From Acidobacteria bacterium AB60 (lineage in GTDB: Bacteria; Acidobacteriota; Terriglobia; Terriglobales; Acidobacteriaceae): a stretch of DNA of 64,000 nucleotides. A program made the translations under genes and the position numbers. Of the stretch, positions 35,177 to 44,698 are shown one piece after another (position 1 is the first letter of the stretch; the number at the start of each line of letters is the position of its first letter). The DNA lies in contig VANK01000001.1 of NCBI GenBank assembly GCA_008682415.1, positions 992,001 through 1,056,000 of the forward strand, given 5' to 3'. Under the pieces are notes generated by a model. It saw nothing but the letters and a program-made list of their open reading frames with translations, was not told the DNA's origin and searched no databases.

Positions 35177-36259
35177 ATGCTATTCATGAATCGGGAGAAT
35201 GCCCTGAACTTGCGGTCGTTCTGGCAAGTTCAGATCATTGGGTGGAGCTGCTATTACGTTTTCCACCTTCTGGAAATGATTCATGCGTTCTTTACGAAGC
35301 GTGCGTTCTTCGTCGAAGAGACGGTGCCCGTCTTCTTCATGTTCCTGGGCAGTTTTGTCCTGCGCTCATTTTGCCGTTGGCTGCTGCGGCAATCGCGGTC
35401 CTGGATCGCTTATGAATTGAAATCAGCCGCGGCGGCGATGGTGATATCCGTTCCCGTCACTTGCTCAACCGGCCTCATTTTGCAGAATTTGAATCATGTT
35501 CCCTGGCATGCATTGGTCGCGGTTTGGGCGTGGTCGTTTTTCATGCTCTTCATGTGGTGCAGCCTGTACTTCAGCATTAAGCAATGGCAGCAATCGAGCA
35601 TGGAGAAGGAGCGGCTACTGCGCGCCGAGTCTGCGCTCAGAGAAGCGCACCTGCTTGCGCTTCGCTATCAATTGAATCCACACTTCCTATTCAATTCGCT
35701 CAATGCTGTCTCCACTCTCATACTCGATGGAAATGCGCCTGCGGCCACGCGGATGCTGGCGCAGATAGGAGATCTCCTGCGCTCAAGCCTCGATTCCGAA
35801 GTCACCGCGGAGGTGACGCTTTCTCGGGAACTGGCCTTTACCGAAGACTACCTGGCGATCGAGCAAACAAGGCTCGGGGAAAGGCTGAGAATCGATATCG
35901 CTGTTCCATTGGAAACGAGGGATGCTCTAGTCCCGAACATGTTGCTGCAACCGCTGGTTGAGAACGCAGTCCGCTATGGCGTGGCGCCATTGATCGAAGG
36001 TGGGCGGATTGCCATCAAGAGCGCGCTCGATTCCGACAGGCTGCGAATTGTCGTCGAGAACTCCGGACGGCGTGACAGTGAGCAGAAGAATGGAAATGGA
36101 ATCGGCCTGGGAAATACGGCGGAGCGCCTAAAAACGCTTTACGGAGCGAATTTCAAATTCTCGCTTGCATGGCCTGAATCCGGCGGTTGTGAGGTCGTGG
36201 TGGAATTGCCGTTGCGCAGGACTGGGAACTTGATGGAGCCTTCGCCGTGCGCGCTCTAA
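35177..36259 (+). CDS. LytS-type membrane sensor histidine kinase
   Basis: A 360-residue kinase. Four hydrophobic spans in the first 140 residues (from LRSFWQVQIIGWSCYYVFHL to SFFMLFMWCSLYFSI) are followed by a coiled coil. The His_kinase domain (PF06580 type) reads ALRYQLNPHFLFNSLNAVST, with the phosphoacceptor His in NPHFLFN. The HATPase has LQPLVENAVRYGVAP and GNGIGLGNTAERL. There is no extracytoplasmic sensor domain, so it may sense within the membrane. Two ATGs (35177, 35186) are possible starts. It overlaps the response regulator by 13 bases. Confidence 0.92.
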   Translation: MLFMNRENALNLRSFWQVQIIGWSCYYVFHLLEMIHAFFTKRAFFVEETVPVFFMFLGSFVLRSFCRWLLRQSRSWIAYELKSAAAAMVISVPVTCSTGLILQNLNHVPWHALVAVWAWSFFMLFMWCSLYFSIKQWQQSSMEKERLLRAESALREAHLLALRYQLNPHFLFNSLNAVSTLILDGNAPAATRMLAQIGDLLRSSLDSEVTAEVTLSRELAFTEDYLAIEQTRLGERLRIDIAVPLETRDALVPNMLLQPLVENAVRYGVAPLIEGGRIAIKSALDSDRLRIVVENSGRRDSEQKNGNGIGLGNTAERLKTLYGANFKFSLAWPESGGCEVVVELPLRRTGNLMEPSPCAL

Positions 36260-37005
36260 TCGTTGACGACGAGCCTTTGGCGCGTCACGGCGTCGTTCTC
36301 AGGCTACGCAAATTCAAGGACGTCGAGATTGTCGGGGAATGCGCAGACGGGCGGTCCGCGGTGCAGAGAATTCTGGAACGATCTCCCGATGTCGTGTTCC
36401 TCGACATCCAGATGCCCGGGATGGACGGCTTTGAGGTTCTGCGGGCGTTGCCCGCAGAACGCCTGCCCGCCATAATTTTTTTAACCGCGTATCAGCAACA
36501 CGTCCTGCGGGCGTTCGATGTTCATGCGCTGCATTACCTGTTAAAACCGGTTGACGACATGCGCTTCGCGGCAGCAGTCTGTCGAGCTCGTGATCTGATC
36601 CACTCCGCATTGAAGGCCGACATGGCGCAGCGGGTCATCAAAATGCTTGACCGCACCACTGATCAATTCGCGTCCCGGTTTACGGTCCAGGCTGGATCAC
36701 GAATTCAAATCGTCATTGTGGACGAGGTTGACTGGATTGGAGCTGCTGGTGATTATGTTGAACTGCACTCCAACGGTCGTTCTTACCTGCTACGGGAGAC
36801 GATGTCAGGACTTGAACAGAGACTCGATCCGGCAAAGTTTATCCGCATTCACCGTTCCCGAATTGTGCGGTCCAAAGGCATACTCGAGTTACAATCCATC
36901 GAGAACCGCGAGTTCACGCTGAGGCTTTCGGACGGGTCGGAGCATCGCTCGAGCCGCACCTACGCCGATCGGCTTGAGCGCTGGCTGTCATCGGAAGGGA
37001 TCTGA
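36247..37005 (+). CDS. LytTR-family response regulator
   Basis: A 252-residue regulator starting at a GTG inside the kinase gene. The receiver has IVDDEPLARHG, phosphoacceptor Asp in VVFLDIQMPGMDGFE and Lys in YLLKPVDDMRF. The C-terminal LytTR DNA-binding domain reads VDWIGAAGDYVELHSNGRSY, then FIRIHRSRIVRSKGI. The pair resembles LytSR/AlgR-type systems, which often control exported or surface functions. The targets are not evident; no recognisable direct-repeat site was found nearby. Confidence 0.93.
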   Translation: MRALIVDDEPLARHGVVLRLRKFKDVEIVGECADGRSAVQRILERSPDVVFLDIQMPGMDGFEVLRALPAERLPAIIFLTAYQQHVLRAFDVHALHYLLKPVDDMRFAAAVCRARDLIHSALKADMAQRVIKMLDRTTDQFASRFTVQAGSRIQIVIVDEVDWIGAAGDYVELHSNGRSYLLRETMSGLEQRLDPAKFIRIHRSRIVRSKGILELQSIENREFTLRLSDGSEHRSSRTYADRLERWLSSEGI

Positions 37006-37203
37006 CAAGATACTCCCGCGTTCGCCGCGTCCACGTGCTCTGAGTTCGGCGGACTCGGCCTCCGCGAGGATGAGCTCCACCCCGTTCTGCTGGAATTGAT
37101 CCTCGCCAAGAGGCGGGTCGAAGGTGAGGCCGCCGTTGCGGATGCTTACACTCGTATTATTCGAGTCGACTTTGCCTTTCTTGACCAGTGTATTCAGCGT
37201 TGT
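36988..37203 (-). pseudogene. Short coding-like remnant
   Basis: A 72-codon minus-strand frame with no start codon reads NTLVKKGKVDSNNTSVSIRN and GGLTFDPPLGEDQFQQNGVE, ending near the LytTR gene stop. It looks like protein but has no recognised family. An in-frame TGA closes it upstream. It could be a gene tail or chance. Confidence 0.25.
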
Positions 37204-37233
37204 TCATGCTTACGGATAGGATCGGCAGCTGGC

Positions 37234-39533
37234 TTAGTTCAGCACCTTGTACTCCGTCTTTGCTCCAATCAGGATCGGCAGATCACGATCTGCGTCCCGC
37301 CAAAGAGCGAAGAAATCCTCAAACGCTTTCTTCGCTCTCACCTTGTCGCCGGTCAGCCCATATCCCCGCGCGACTCCCAGATATGCCAGCGCATAGTACT
37401 GTCCCCAGTTTGGATGCACCCAGGTCGCCCCCCAACTCGTCCCCTTGTTTCTGGTGATCTTCTCGAACTCCGTTGCTGCCTCCGCGCCTTTGCGCATCTT
37501 CAAATACGCCATTCCCCTCACGTAGTTGGCATCCGGATACGCCCGCTCATAGGGCGCAGCGGCGGCCATTCTATCCAGAGCGCCAGCCGCGTCGTTCCGT
37601 TCAAGAGCGGCCACCGCCTGAATCTCCGGCAGCTTTACCGCATTCCATATCGTGTCGTCCGGCTTATCTTTCGTAGCCTTCGAAGCCAGTTCCTCCGCCT
37701 TTGCAGCTTCTCCGCATAGTGCCAGTGCGAGCGCGGACTGCCCGGTCCTGTGCGCACTCCGGCAATCTCCGGCCAGCGCATCCGCACGCGTGTCGGCCTC
37801 TTCCAATTCATCGGCCACATACTGCAACCCCTGATGTCGCGCCGCGTTCGCCGCACGTTGATAGAAGATGTGCGATGCCCGTCTCTGTCCATGCATGTTC
37901 ATCATCGCCGCCTGGAGGCCCAAGCCGATGTACTCATCTGGCTTGCCTGTGAACCACTGGATCTCGCGCGCAATCGCGGGCCCATCATTCTCCAGGTACG
38001 CCAGTTCCAGAAAGCGCTGATGAATCCGCGGTCCGTCGATCCCATGCGCCCGCACCTGCGCCGCTGTTCGGTCCGCGTCTCCAAATCGCCCCAGGCATAG
38101 ATACGCATCCAGGACGCGGCGATATGGCGCCTCGAAATCGGGAACCAGCCGTGACGCTTCCAGTCCCTCGCGCAGCCCATCCTCGAATCGCCCCATATCG
38201 TTATAAGTGAGGGCCAGTTGGTTATGGAAGCTCCACACCCGCGGATAATTGTCCCTCACCGCAATCTCATAGGTGTCGATCTCTTTGTTCAGATCGCCGG
38301 TCGCTCGGTAGTAATAAGCCGTGATCTCCGTGCGCTCGATCTCCGACACCCGATCCACCATGCTGAACGCTTTGCGCGCGTACGCGCCGCTTCGTTCCAT
38401 ATCCCCGGCTTGCTCGTACACTACGCCGATTACGTAATAGGCCATAGTGAACTTCGGATCGATCGCGATCGCACGCTCGTACAGCGGAAGGGCCGCGTGA
38501 TATTGTCCCTGCTTCATCACATTGAGACCCTCGCTGTAGTCCTGCAACGCCTCCAGCGATGACGTCGTCGCCTGCTCCAGCGGCTGATTGAGCTTCTGCA
38601 CCGACCCGGATGATTCTCCAAGCTTGCGCCGGATGGCCGAAGCCGCCGTGCCCAGTGTCCTCAGCACATGTTCCTTGTCGACCGCCTCCGCCTGCTCACG
38701 CGCCAGCGTCCTCCCATCCTGGCAGGCAATCGCCTCCAAGGTAATCGCATACCGACTACCCAGGCTCGCGATCGAACCATCAATCGTGGCAGAGCCCCCC
38801 TCTCGCACACAGACATCTCGTGCAATCTGGCGGCTGATCGCACTCCCCGCCGGCACATTCATCAACCGGGCGTCCCGCTGTACCTTGGCATCATCCACAA
38901 TGCTCAGGTACGGCGACTGTTCCAGCGCGAACGCCAATCCCTGCCTAAGCGTCCCGTTGAAGATCGGGTCCCCCGTCGCGTTCGCGAAGTCCGTCAACAC
39001 AACGGCATCTTTTGACTGCAACACCGGCCCGCGATGCAGGTACCAATACGCTCCCGCTCCGCACCCCATCAAAACCACAGCCGCGAGAGCCGCCCATGCC
39101 CACGGCCGGCTCTCCTTTACCTCGATCGCCACCCTCGACCGGCTGGCCGCCACCACATCCAGTTCGCGCTCCGCAACAAGTTGCACATCCTCCGCAAACC
39201 TGTAGCCCTGCCCGGAATCGTGACAATGTACCGGTGGTCCTGCGGGCTCTCGCCCAGTGCCTTCCTTAAGAGAAAGATGTTGCGGCTCAGGTTCGCCTCT
39301 TCCACGAACGTGTCCGGCCAAACCATCTTGAGGAGGTCATCCTTGGTCACCACCTGCTTGCTGTGCCGCATCAGCACCAGCAACACCTGAAACGCCTTGG
39401 GCGCGAGCGGAACAACCTCGTCCCCCCGCAGCAGCAGGTCCTTGTCCGGAACTACCTGGAATGGCCCGAACTCGTATCGCTCAGGACTCCTTGAGTCTCC
39501 GATAGAAGCATTCGGGTCTCCGCTCGCAGCCAT
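37234..39533 (-). pseudogene. Winged-helix/TPR regulator, split by one frameshift
   Basis: Residues 1-105 of the first frame form an OmpR/CadC-type winged helix: PLAPKAFQVLLVLMRHSKQV, then VTKDDLLKMVWPDTFVEEAN, with LSRNIFLLRKALGE. The match then moves to the next frame at HRYIVTIPGR|GYRFAEDVQL. The shift coincides with a GGG tract (39206-39208 on the plus strand) where one more G would restore the protein. The second frame carries a transmembrane helix (WAWAALAAVVLMGCGAGAYW) and about 500 residues of TPR repeats with GQYHAALPLYERAIAIDPKF and similar. Restored, it would be about 760 residues, a normal size for this acidobacterial family. It may be a sequencing error, phase variation or true decay. 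Confidence 0.8.
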
Positions 39534-39557
39534 AGAAACACCTCGTTCCGGCGCCGC

Positions 39558-39758
39558 TTAAAACTCCACCGACCAGGCAGGCTGCGCCAGTCTTGGTTCC
39601 GGCAATCTCCACATTTTGTGCGGCTGACTGGGCTCAGAGCATTCGGAAGCGGCTTGGGAAAGCAACTCCAGTCCAGCGGCAGTGACCGATTCTAGCACGG
39701 TTTTCGCGCCGTCCGGCTCCGCCAGCAGTTGTCTCCCCTCGCGCCAAAAATCAATCAT
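39558..39758 (-). CDS. Possible small protein upstream of the TPR regulator
   Basis: A 66-residue frame (MIDFWREGRQLLAEPDGAKT and on) in the 353-bp gap between the regulator and the divergent zinc-motif gene. It has no clear ribosome-binding site and no family. It may be only the leader region of the regulator gene. Confidence 0.25.
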   Translation of the reverse strand: MIDFWREGRQLLAEPDGAKTVLESVTAAGLELLSQAASECSEPSQPHKMWRLPEPRLAQPAWSVEF

Positions 39759-39886
39759 TTCTGCTGTTTAGCAGCGTCGCGAGAAATCATCAGAAAGAAT
39801 CACGCCTCTCCCAAAGACTTCCCGGCCGCATTCCCGCAATCTCCTCCCATGCTTTCCCCGCACTCGGGACAAGCCAGGCAGGAGAA

Positions 39887-40171
39887 ATGGCAAAGAGCAC
39901 AAGGATCACGATGGAAATCGAATCCCTTGTCGTTCTGCGCGGGCGGCCGTCGCTGCAGGCGTGGTGTCCGCAATGCGGCGAAGAGACGGAGATGATCCCG
40001 CTCAACGCCGTCGGTGTCGTCTCCAACCTGCTGCCCGCCGAAGTACAGGATTGGATCGAGTCCTCGGAACTCCACCACACAGTGGCCCCCGATGGCTCTG
40101 CGCTCATCTGCCTGAACTCCCTGCTCAGGCGCGTGAGGCGGGCCACTGGAGCCGATCCGCCTCTCATTTAA
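39887..40171 (+). CDS. Small zinc-motif hypothetical protein
   Basis: A 94-residue protein starting at an ATG behind AGGAGA. A CPQCGEE motif at about residue 28 suggests a half zinc ribbon, with a lone Cys later (ALICLNSLLRRVRR). Apart from that it is beta-strand rich with a short amphipathic tail. It lies 40 bases before an exported protein gene on the same strand. No function is assigned. Confidence 0.6.
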   Translation: MAKSTRITMEIESLVVLRGRPSLQAWCPQCGEETEMIPLNAVGVVSNLLPAEVQDWIESSELHHTVAPDGSALICLNSLLRRVRRATGADPPLI

Positions 40172-40211
40172 TCCCTGCAACGCGAATCCCAATCAATCCA
40201 AAGGAGAGAAC

Positions 40212-40640
40212 ATGAAACTCAGCAACATGGCAAAAACCCTCACCCTCAGCGCCCTCCTCGGGCTCGCTTTCACCGGGGCAGCTCACGCCGCGTCTTGCTC
40301 CAACGCAACCCTCAAGGGCACTTACTCCGATCAGGACACCGGAACCATCGTCGGTGTCGGTCCCTTCGTGGGTGTCAATCTCGACATCTTTGATGGCAAG
40401 GGCCACCTTGGCATCAGCGGAATCTCCAGCCTCAACGGCACCGTCTCCTCCGGCACGGAAACCGGCACATACCAGGTCAACCCCGACTGCACCGGCACGT
40501 ACAGCGTTAGCGGTGGAGGCGTCACCATCGACGGCTTTTTCGTCATCGATCAAAACGGGAACGAGCTTCAAGTCGTCATCACCGATGCGGGGACGGTTAT
40601 CAACTGCGTCGCTCGCAAGCAGTTTCCAAGCGGGGAGTAA
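40212..40640 (+). CDS. Small exported beta-rich protein
   Basis: A 142-residue protein with a signal peptide (LTLSALLGLAFTGAAHAA) cut before SCSNATLKGTYSDQDTG. The mature part, with GTYS..., FDGKGHLGISG, GTETGTYQVNPDCTGTYSVS and a C-terminal Cys, is a compact beta fold with four cysteines, probably two disulfides. It belongs to a widespread acidobacterial group of exported proteins of unknown role. The ribosome-binding site AAGGAGAG is strong, and a hairpin follows the stop. Confidence 0.75.
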   Translation: MKLSNMAKTLTLSALLGLAFTGAAHAASCSNATLKGTYSDQDTGTIVGVGPFVGVNLDIFDGKGHLGISGISSLNGTVSSGTETGTYQVNPDCTGTYSVSGGGVTIDGFFVIDQNGNELQVVITDAGTVINCVARKQFPSGE

Positions 40641-40673
40641 GAGCTTGTAGCCGTACTTCTCGGAATCGCAATA

Positions 40674-40695
40674 GGGCGGGCTCGTCAACCCGCCC
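40674..40695 (+). terminator. Hairpin after the exported protein gene
   Basis: GGGCGGG and CCCGCCC arms with an 8-base loop are followed by GATCGTTTCC. It is a plausible terminator, with only a short T-run. Confidence 0.55.
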
Positions 40696-40745
40696 GATCG
40701 TTTCCTCTTGCAACTGAAGGCCGGAGGTTGAATAGCGCTTTTAGT

Positions 40746-40796
40746 CTATTAAATTCTAATGTGATATCCTTTAATAGTAGAAGGAGCTATTAAAGG
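40746..40796 (+). promoter_or_regulatory. Triple CTATTAAA motif with inverted repeat at the fic start
   Basis: CTATTAAA occurs at 40746-40753. CCTTTAATAG (40768-40777) and CTATTAAAGG (40787-40796) form a perfect 10-bp inverted repeat ending at the base before the ATG. The loop TAGAAGGAG contains the ribosome-binding site. It is likely an autoregulatory operator for the Fic protein's helix-turn-helix, or an RNA hairpin that hides the start. Confidence 0.65.
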
Positions 40797-41960
40797 ATGC
40801 CGGAGACCGCCAAGACCGTGGCAATTGGTCGCTATGTCACCTCGACCCTCTCTGGCGAGCGGGTGCGGGCGTTCGTTCCCGGCCCCCTTCCTCCTGCATC
40901 CCGCGCACTCGATCTAACGCCTCTGCAGAGCATCCTGGCCGAAGCAAATCAGGCTGTCGGACGACTTGACGGCATGACGTCGGCTTTCCCCGACTTGAAC
41001 CTATTCCTCTATTCCTACGTCCGCAAGGAAGCTGTTCTCTCCTCTCAAATTGAGGGAACGCAGTCCTCCCTCTCCGATCTACTGCTTTACGAGAACGAGG
41101 AAACACCCGGCGTCCCGCTGGACGACGTGGAGGAGGTCTCGAACTACGTTGCCGCTTTGAACCACGGCCTGAAACGCTTGCGCGGCGGATTTCCGATCTC
41201 GTTGCGCCTGATTCGCGAGATTCACGAGGTATTGCTGTCGAAGGGCCGGGGAAGCCATGCCCAGCCAGGCGAGTTCCGTCAAAGCCAGAACTGGATCGGG
41301 GGGACGCGGCCTGGAAACGCGGCCTATGTGCCGCCTCCACCCGAGCACGTCCTTGAATGCATGGCGGATCTGGAGTCGTTTCTCCACCGGGAGGACGGCC
41401 TTCCACTGTTGATCCGTGCCGGCTTGGCACATGCCCAGTTCGAATCCATTCACCCATTTCTTGATGGCAATGGGCGAGTGGGCCGCCTCCTCATCACGTT
41501 CATGCTCACCGAAAGACAGTTGCTACGTGAGCCTGTTCTCTACCTCAGCCTCTTTTTCAAGAAGCACCGGCATCTCTACTACGACTGCCTTAACGGAACT
41601 CGTAGCGGAGATGGCTGGAACAAGTGGCTGGACTTCTTCTTGCAGGGAGTGCGCGACACAGCCAATCAAGCCACGCAAACGGCTATCGCGATCGATAAGC
41701 TCTTCCGTGCAGACAAAGCGTCCATCGAACAATTCGGCCGCGGCGCTGCGTCAGCTCTCGCCATCTATAAGCTCGCGCAACTTAATCCGATCCTCTCGAT
41801 TAAACATGCTGCCGACAAGTCGAATCTGAGCTTCCCAACGGCCTCGGCGGCTATCGAGCGATTGACAAAAGTCGGTATCTTGCAGGAATCGAGCGGCAAG
41901 CGACGTGACCGCGTGTTCGCCTATTCGAAATACATGCAGGTTTTGAATCGCGAACTCTAG
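40797..41960 (+). CDS. Fic-family AMP transferase with C-terminal winged helix
   Basis: A 387-residue Fic protein. The active-site loop is HPFLDGNGRVGR (His219), the full consensus for nucleotide transfer onto a target hydroxyl. The N-terminal helix has SSQIEGTQS (residues 82-90), with S82-x3-E86-G87 matching the inhibitory (S/T)xxxE(G/N) motif that keeps class II Fic enzymes off. Residues 325-385 (ILSIKHAADKSNLSFPTASA, then AIERLTKVGILQE) form a winged helix that could bind DNA. The ATG is preceded by AGGAG inside an inverted repeat. No antitoxin-like neighbour is seen, consistent with a self-inhibited enzyme. Confidence 0.93.
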   Translation: MPETAKTVAIGRYVTSTLSGERVRAFVPGPLPPASRALDLTPLQSILAEANQAVGRLDGMTSAFPDLNLFLYSYVRKEAVLSSQIEGTQSSLSDLLLYENEETPGVPLDDVEEVSNYVAALNHGLKRLRGGFPISLRLIREIHEVLLSKGRGSHAQPGEFRQSQNWIGGTRPGNAAYVPPPPEHVLECMADLESFLHREDGLPLLIRAGLAHAQFESIHPFLDGNGRVGRLLITFMLTERQLLREPVLYLSLFFKKHRHLYYDCLNGTRSGDGWNKWLDFFLQGVRDTANQATQTAIAIDKLFRADKASIEQFGRGAASALAIYKLAQLNPILSIKHAADKSNLSFPTASAAIERLTKVGILQESSGKRRDRVFAYSKYMQVLNREL

Positions 41961-41982
41961 CGGAATGAGGCGGTGCAGTACA

Positions 41983-42486
41983 TCAACTCTTAGCCAGATC
42001 ATAATCGGATGCGGGCAAGTAGTCCGTGTATCCGATATCGTCAAACGTGTAGAAAGTACTTCTGTCGAAGTCCGACAGGCCTATGCCTTCACGAATCCGC
42101 TTCGGCAGATCAGGGTTTGAGATGAACAATTTGCCGAACGAAACGGCATTCGCGAACCCCTTGTCGATCAGATCTGCCGCCGACTCGGGCGTGAAGCCTC
42201 CATTCGCGATCACGTTGCCCCGATAAGCCGGTCGAATCATTTCCGCCACCAGCAGCCCTGACTCAAGCGAATCCCCTTCCAACAGCGCCTTGCCGCGGAT
42301 ACGAGGTTCCACGACGTGAAGATATGCGAGAGAATAGCCGCTAAAATTCTTTGCCACGGCGCTGAATAGTGCTACGGGATCACTATCATGCATCTGGTTC
42401 AAGATGCTTCCCGGAGCGACGCGGACACCGATCCGGTTGCTCGGCCATACCATCAGTGAGAAGTTGCATACGATTCCCGTTCCCAA
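41983..42486 (-). pseudogene. Old yellow enzyme (NemA-like), C-terminal half
   Basis: The frame reads NRIGVRVAPGSILNQMHDSD, then YLHVVEPRIRGKALLEGDSL, RGNVIANGGFTPESAADLID and FGKLFISNPDLPKRIREGIG. This is the last 160 residues of an OYE-family ene-reductase. The N-terminal two thirds, with the flavin loop and catalytic Tyr/His region, are missing, so it cannot be functional. Its 5' edge is at almost the same place in the family where the fragment at 28241-29014 stops. The two share a short run of DNA (CGTATGC-ACTTCTCACTGA, and GAGCAACCGGATCG). Confidence 0.85.
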
Positions 42487-42597
42487 CGCGAATTAGCTCT
42501 TCCCTCTCTTATCCGGGGTGCATTAGTATCGATTGCTATTGCAGCTCGAAAATTCCCCTTGAGCCCCCCTCTCATCGGACCCTCTTCGGAGATCAAC

Positions 42598-43620
42598 TTG
42601 AAAACCGGTCCTGTGGTGTTTGCTCTTTGCATCCTGGCAAGTGTGGGCACAGGTGCGCCTTTGCCCGCCCATGCCCAGACCGAAACCGTGACCCCAATCC
42701 AGGTGCAGGCGTCCGATGCGGTAACGCCCACCGCGTTCTACTATGCCTCGCAGCCGGTGCAGGGCGGCGCCCCGGAGGCGGCGGACACGCTGCCCGCCGA
42801 TCCGGCGCCGACTGGGCCGCCGCTGCCTCCTCCGCCCGGATTCTTTCGCACCGACGTGAGCAATCCGTTTGGGGCGCCCACGATGGCGACGACAGTCCAA
42901 CATCCCATTTACGTGAACCAGCCACCGAGCCATTGGGGCTATCCGGGAGCGATGCTGCGGGATCTTGGCAGCAGCGAGATCATTCACACGATGGACCAGT
43001 ACACCGGAAGCTACGCCGACAACCGCTATACGGTCGGCGTTTCGTATGGCCTCGGCTATCCGATTCCCGCTGGTTATACGATTGGCCGCGCGGATATCGC
43101 CGCGATGATCCATGCCGCGGCATCGGCCGGCGGACCGGGGCTGGGTCGCATGTATCACCTATTTTTCCCGCAGGGCGTGGATGTGTGCCCCGCCAGCGGG
43201 AACTGCTATTCGCCGGATAATCCCGCGACGTTTACGGCGTGCGCATGGCACAACGCGATCACCTACGGTGACATAGGGACCGTGGTGTTCACGATTGAGC
43301 CGTATCAGAATGTGCCCGGCTGCCAGGTGTCGCCCGATCATCCAGTGAACGGTGTTGTTGCCGATTCTACCGATTTCTCTTTGAGCCACGAGGTCTTCGA
43401 AACCATCAGCGATCCACTCCTGTCGGCGTGGCATGTGCGCGGCAGCGCCGGGTACGAAATTGCGGATATATGCAGCCTGTCTGTGCTGAGCAAAGACGGC
43501 AACTACTACACGAGCGACGTGCCGGTGACTCTGGGAAACAAGAACCAATACGTGGTGACGGCGGTTTACTCGAACGCGCTGCATGCGTGCACCTACGGCG
43601 AAGGAGGCCCGACCTGGTAG
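42598..43620 (+). CDS. Exported EXORDIUM-like protein with HExxE motif, copy 1
   Basis: A 340-residue protein. The TTG at 42598, behind CGGAG, gives a good signal peptide ending at PAHAQ; a longer in-frame TTG adds charged residues before it. A Pro-rich stretch (PPLPPPPGFF) precedes the folded part. Key motifs are VNQPPSHWGYPGAMLRDLGS and, near residue 265, SLSHEVFETISDPLLSAW. The last is an HExxE motif followed by Asp-Pro, as in plant EXORDIUM/phosphate-induced proteins. The family is thought to be secreted, and some members are predicted metallopeptidases, but no activity can be claimed. It is followed by a paralogue 25 bases on. Confidence 0.7.
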   Translation: MKTGPVVFALCILASVGTGAPLPAHAQTETVTPIQVQASDAVTPTAFYYASQPVQGGAPEAADTLPADPAPTGPPLPPPPGFFRTDVSNPFGAPTMATTVQHPIYVNQPPSHWGYPGAMLRDLGSSEIIHTMDQYTGSYADNRYTVGVSYGLGYPIPAGYTIGRADIAAMIHAAASAGGPGLGRMYHLFFPQGVDVCPASGNCYSPDNPATFTACAWHNAITYGDIGTVVFTIEPYQNVPGCQVSPDHPVNGVVADSTDFSLSHEVFETISDPLLSAWHVRGSAGYEIADICSLSVLSKDGNYYTSDVPVTLGNKNQYVVTAVYSNALHACTYGEGGPTW

Positions 43621-43645
43621 CGGCGCTGCCGGTCGAACGGAGATC

Positions 43646-44668
43646 ATGATGCGATATCAGAGAAGATTGCTTACCCTCGCCCTGGCGTCCGCTGCAGCGC
43701 TCGCCACAGTTCACACAGCCGCGGGACAAACGAGCGACCCCATTCCCTTGCAGGTGCAGCCCGCCGACCAAGTGGATCCGGTCAGCACAGCCTTCCAGGC
43801 TACGGGTCCGCTGGATGCGCGCGGGAACTCGATTGTGGCTACCAGCCTGAAGCCGGGAGCAGCCGGCACCAACCAGGGAGGGCAACCTCACGGCTTCTTT
43901 CCCTCCGACCTGAGCCACAGCCCGTCGGGTGCGACGGTCAATCGCGCGCAGCTCCACGTGATCTACATCAACCAGCCGCCCAGCCACTTTGGCAACGTGG
44001 CGCAGTTCCTTTCCGACCTGGGACAGAGCGACTACATGCACATCGTGGATCAATACGTGGGCGCGCATGACCCGGGGCGCTACACGGTGGGGACATCGTT
44101 CCAGGCGACGGTGACGCTGCCTCCGGGCGCGCCGCTGCGGCTGGCCGGTATCCTGCAGATCGTGCATGCTGCTGCGTCCATCACGGGCAGCGGATACGGG
44201 CACATCTACCAATTGATGCTGCCCAAGGGCATGGATACCTGCGCGCCCTGGGGATGCTACCAACCCGACCGAGGGGCCATCGATTATTGCGGGTATCACG
44301 AGGCCGTGACGTACAACGACGCGGTGGGGCACGTGATCTTCACGGTGCAGCCTTACTCGGCCATCCACGGCTGCGAGCAGCCCCCCTACGGCACCGCGAA
44401 TAACCAGGTGACGGACTCCGAGAACGCAAACCTGGCCCACGAGACGTTGGAGACGATCACCGATCCGGATGTAAATTCGTGGTACGTCGCCACTCTGGAC
44501 ATCCTGTACGGGCAGGAGGCTGCTGACCTGTGCCACCAGTCGGCTCTCTATCCGGATGGCTATTATTATGGGCAGGCAAAGAACATCCAGCTGAATGGGA
44601 ACTGGTACACGGTTCCGGGCATGTACTCGAACCGCGACCATGCGTGCGTGTTTACCGCGCCGCATTGA
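43646..44668 (+). CDS. Exported EXORDIUM-like protein with HExxE motif, copy 2
   Basis: A 340-residue paralogue of the previous gene, with a signal peptide (LLTLALASAAALATVHTAAG). Shared landmarks are INQPPSHFGNVAQFLSDLGQ, MHIVDQYVG, RYTVGTSF and NLAHETLETITDPDVNSWY, with HETLE in place of HEVFE. Several Cys-pair positions also agree. Two adjacent ATGs (43646, 43649) follow CGGAGATC. The two genes form a probable operon ended by a strong hairpin. Gene duplication in tandem is the simplest origin. Confidence 0.7.
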   Translation: MMRYQRRLLTLALASAAALATVHTAAGQTSDPIPLQVQPADQVDPVSTAFQATGPLDARGNSIVATSLKPGAAGTNQGGQPHGFFPSDLSHSPSGATVNRAQLHVIYINQPPSHFGNVAQFLSDLGQSDYMHIVDQYVGAHDPGRYTVGTSFQATVTLPPGAPLRLAGILQIVHAAASITGSGYGHIYQLMLPKGMDTCAPWGCYQPDRGAIDYCGYHEAVTYNDAVGHVIFTVQPYSAIHGCEQPPYGTANNQVTDSENANLAHETLETITDPDVNSWYVATLDILYGQEAADLCHQSALYPDGYYYGQAKNIQLNGNWYTVPGMYSNRDHACVFTAPH

Positions 44669-44698
44669 TGGGTCGCCAGCACTGGAGTCGTAAGCAGG

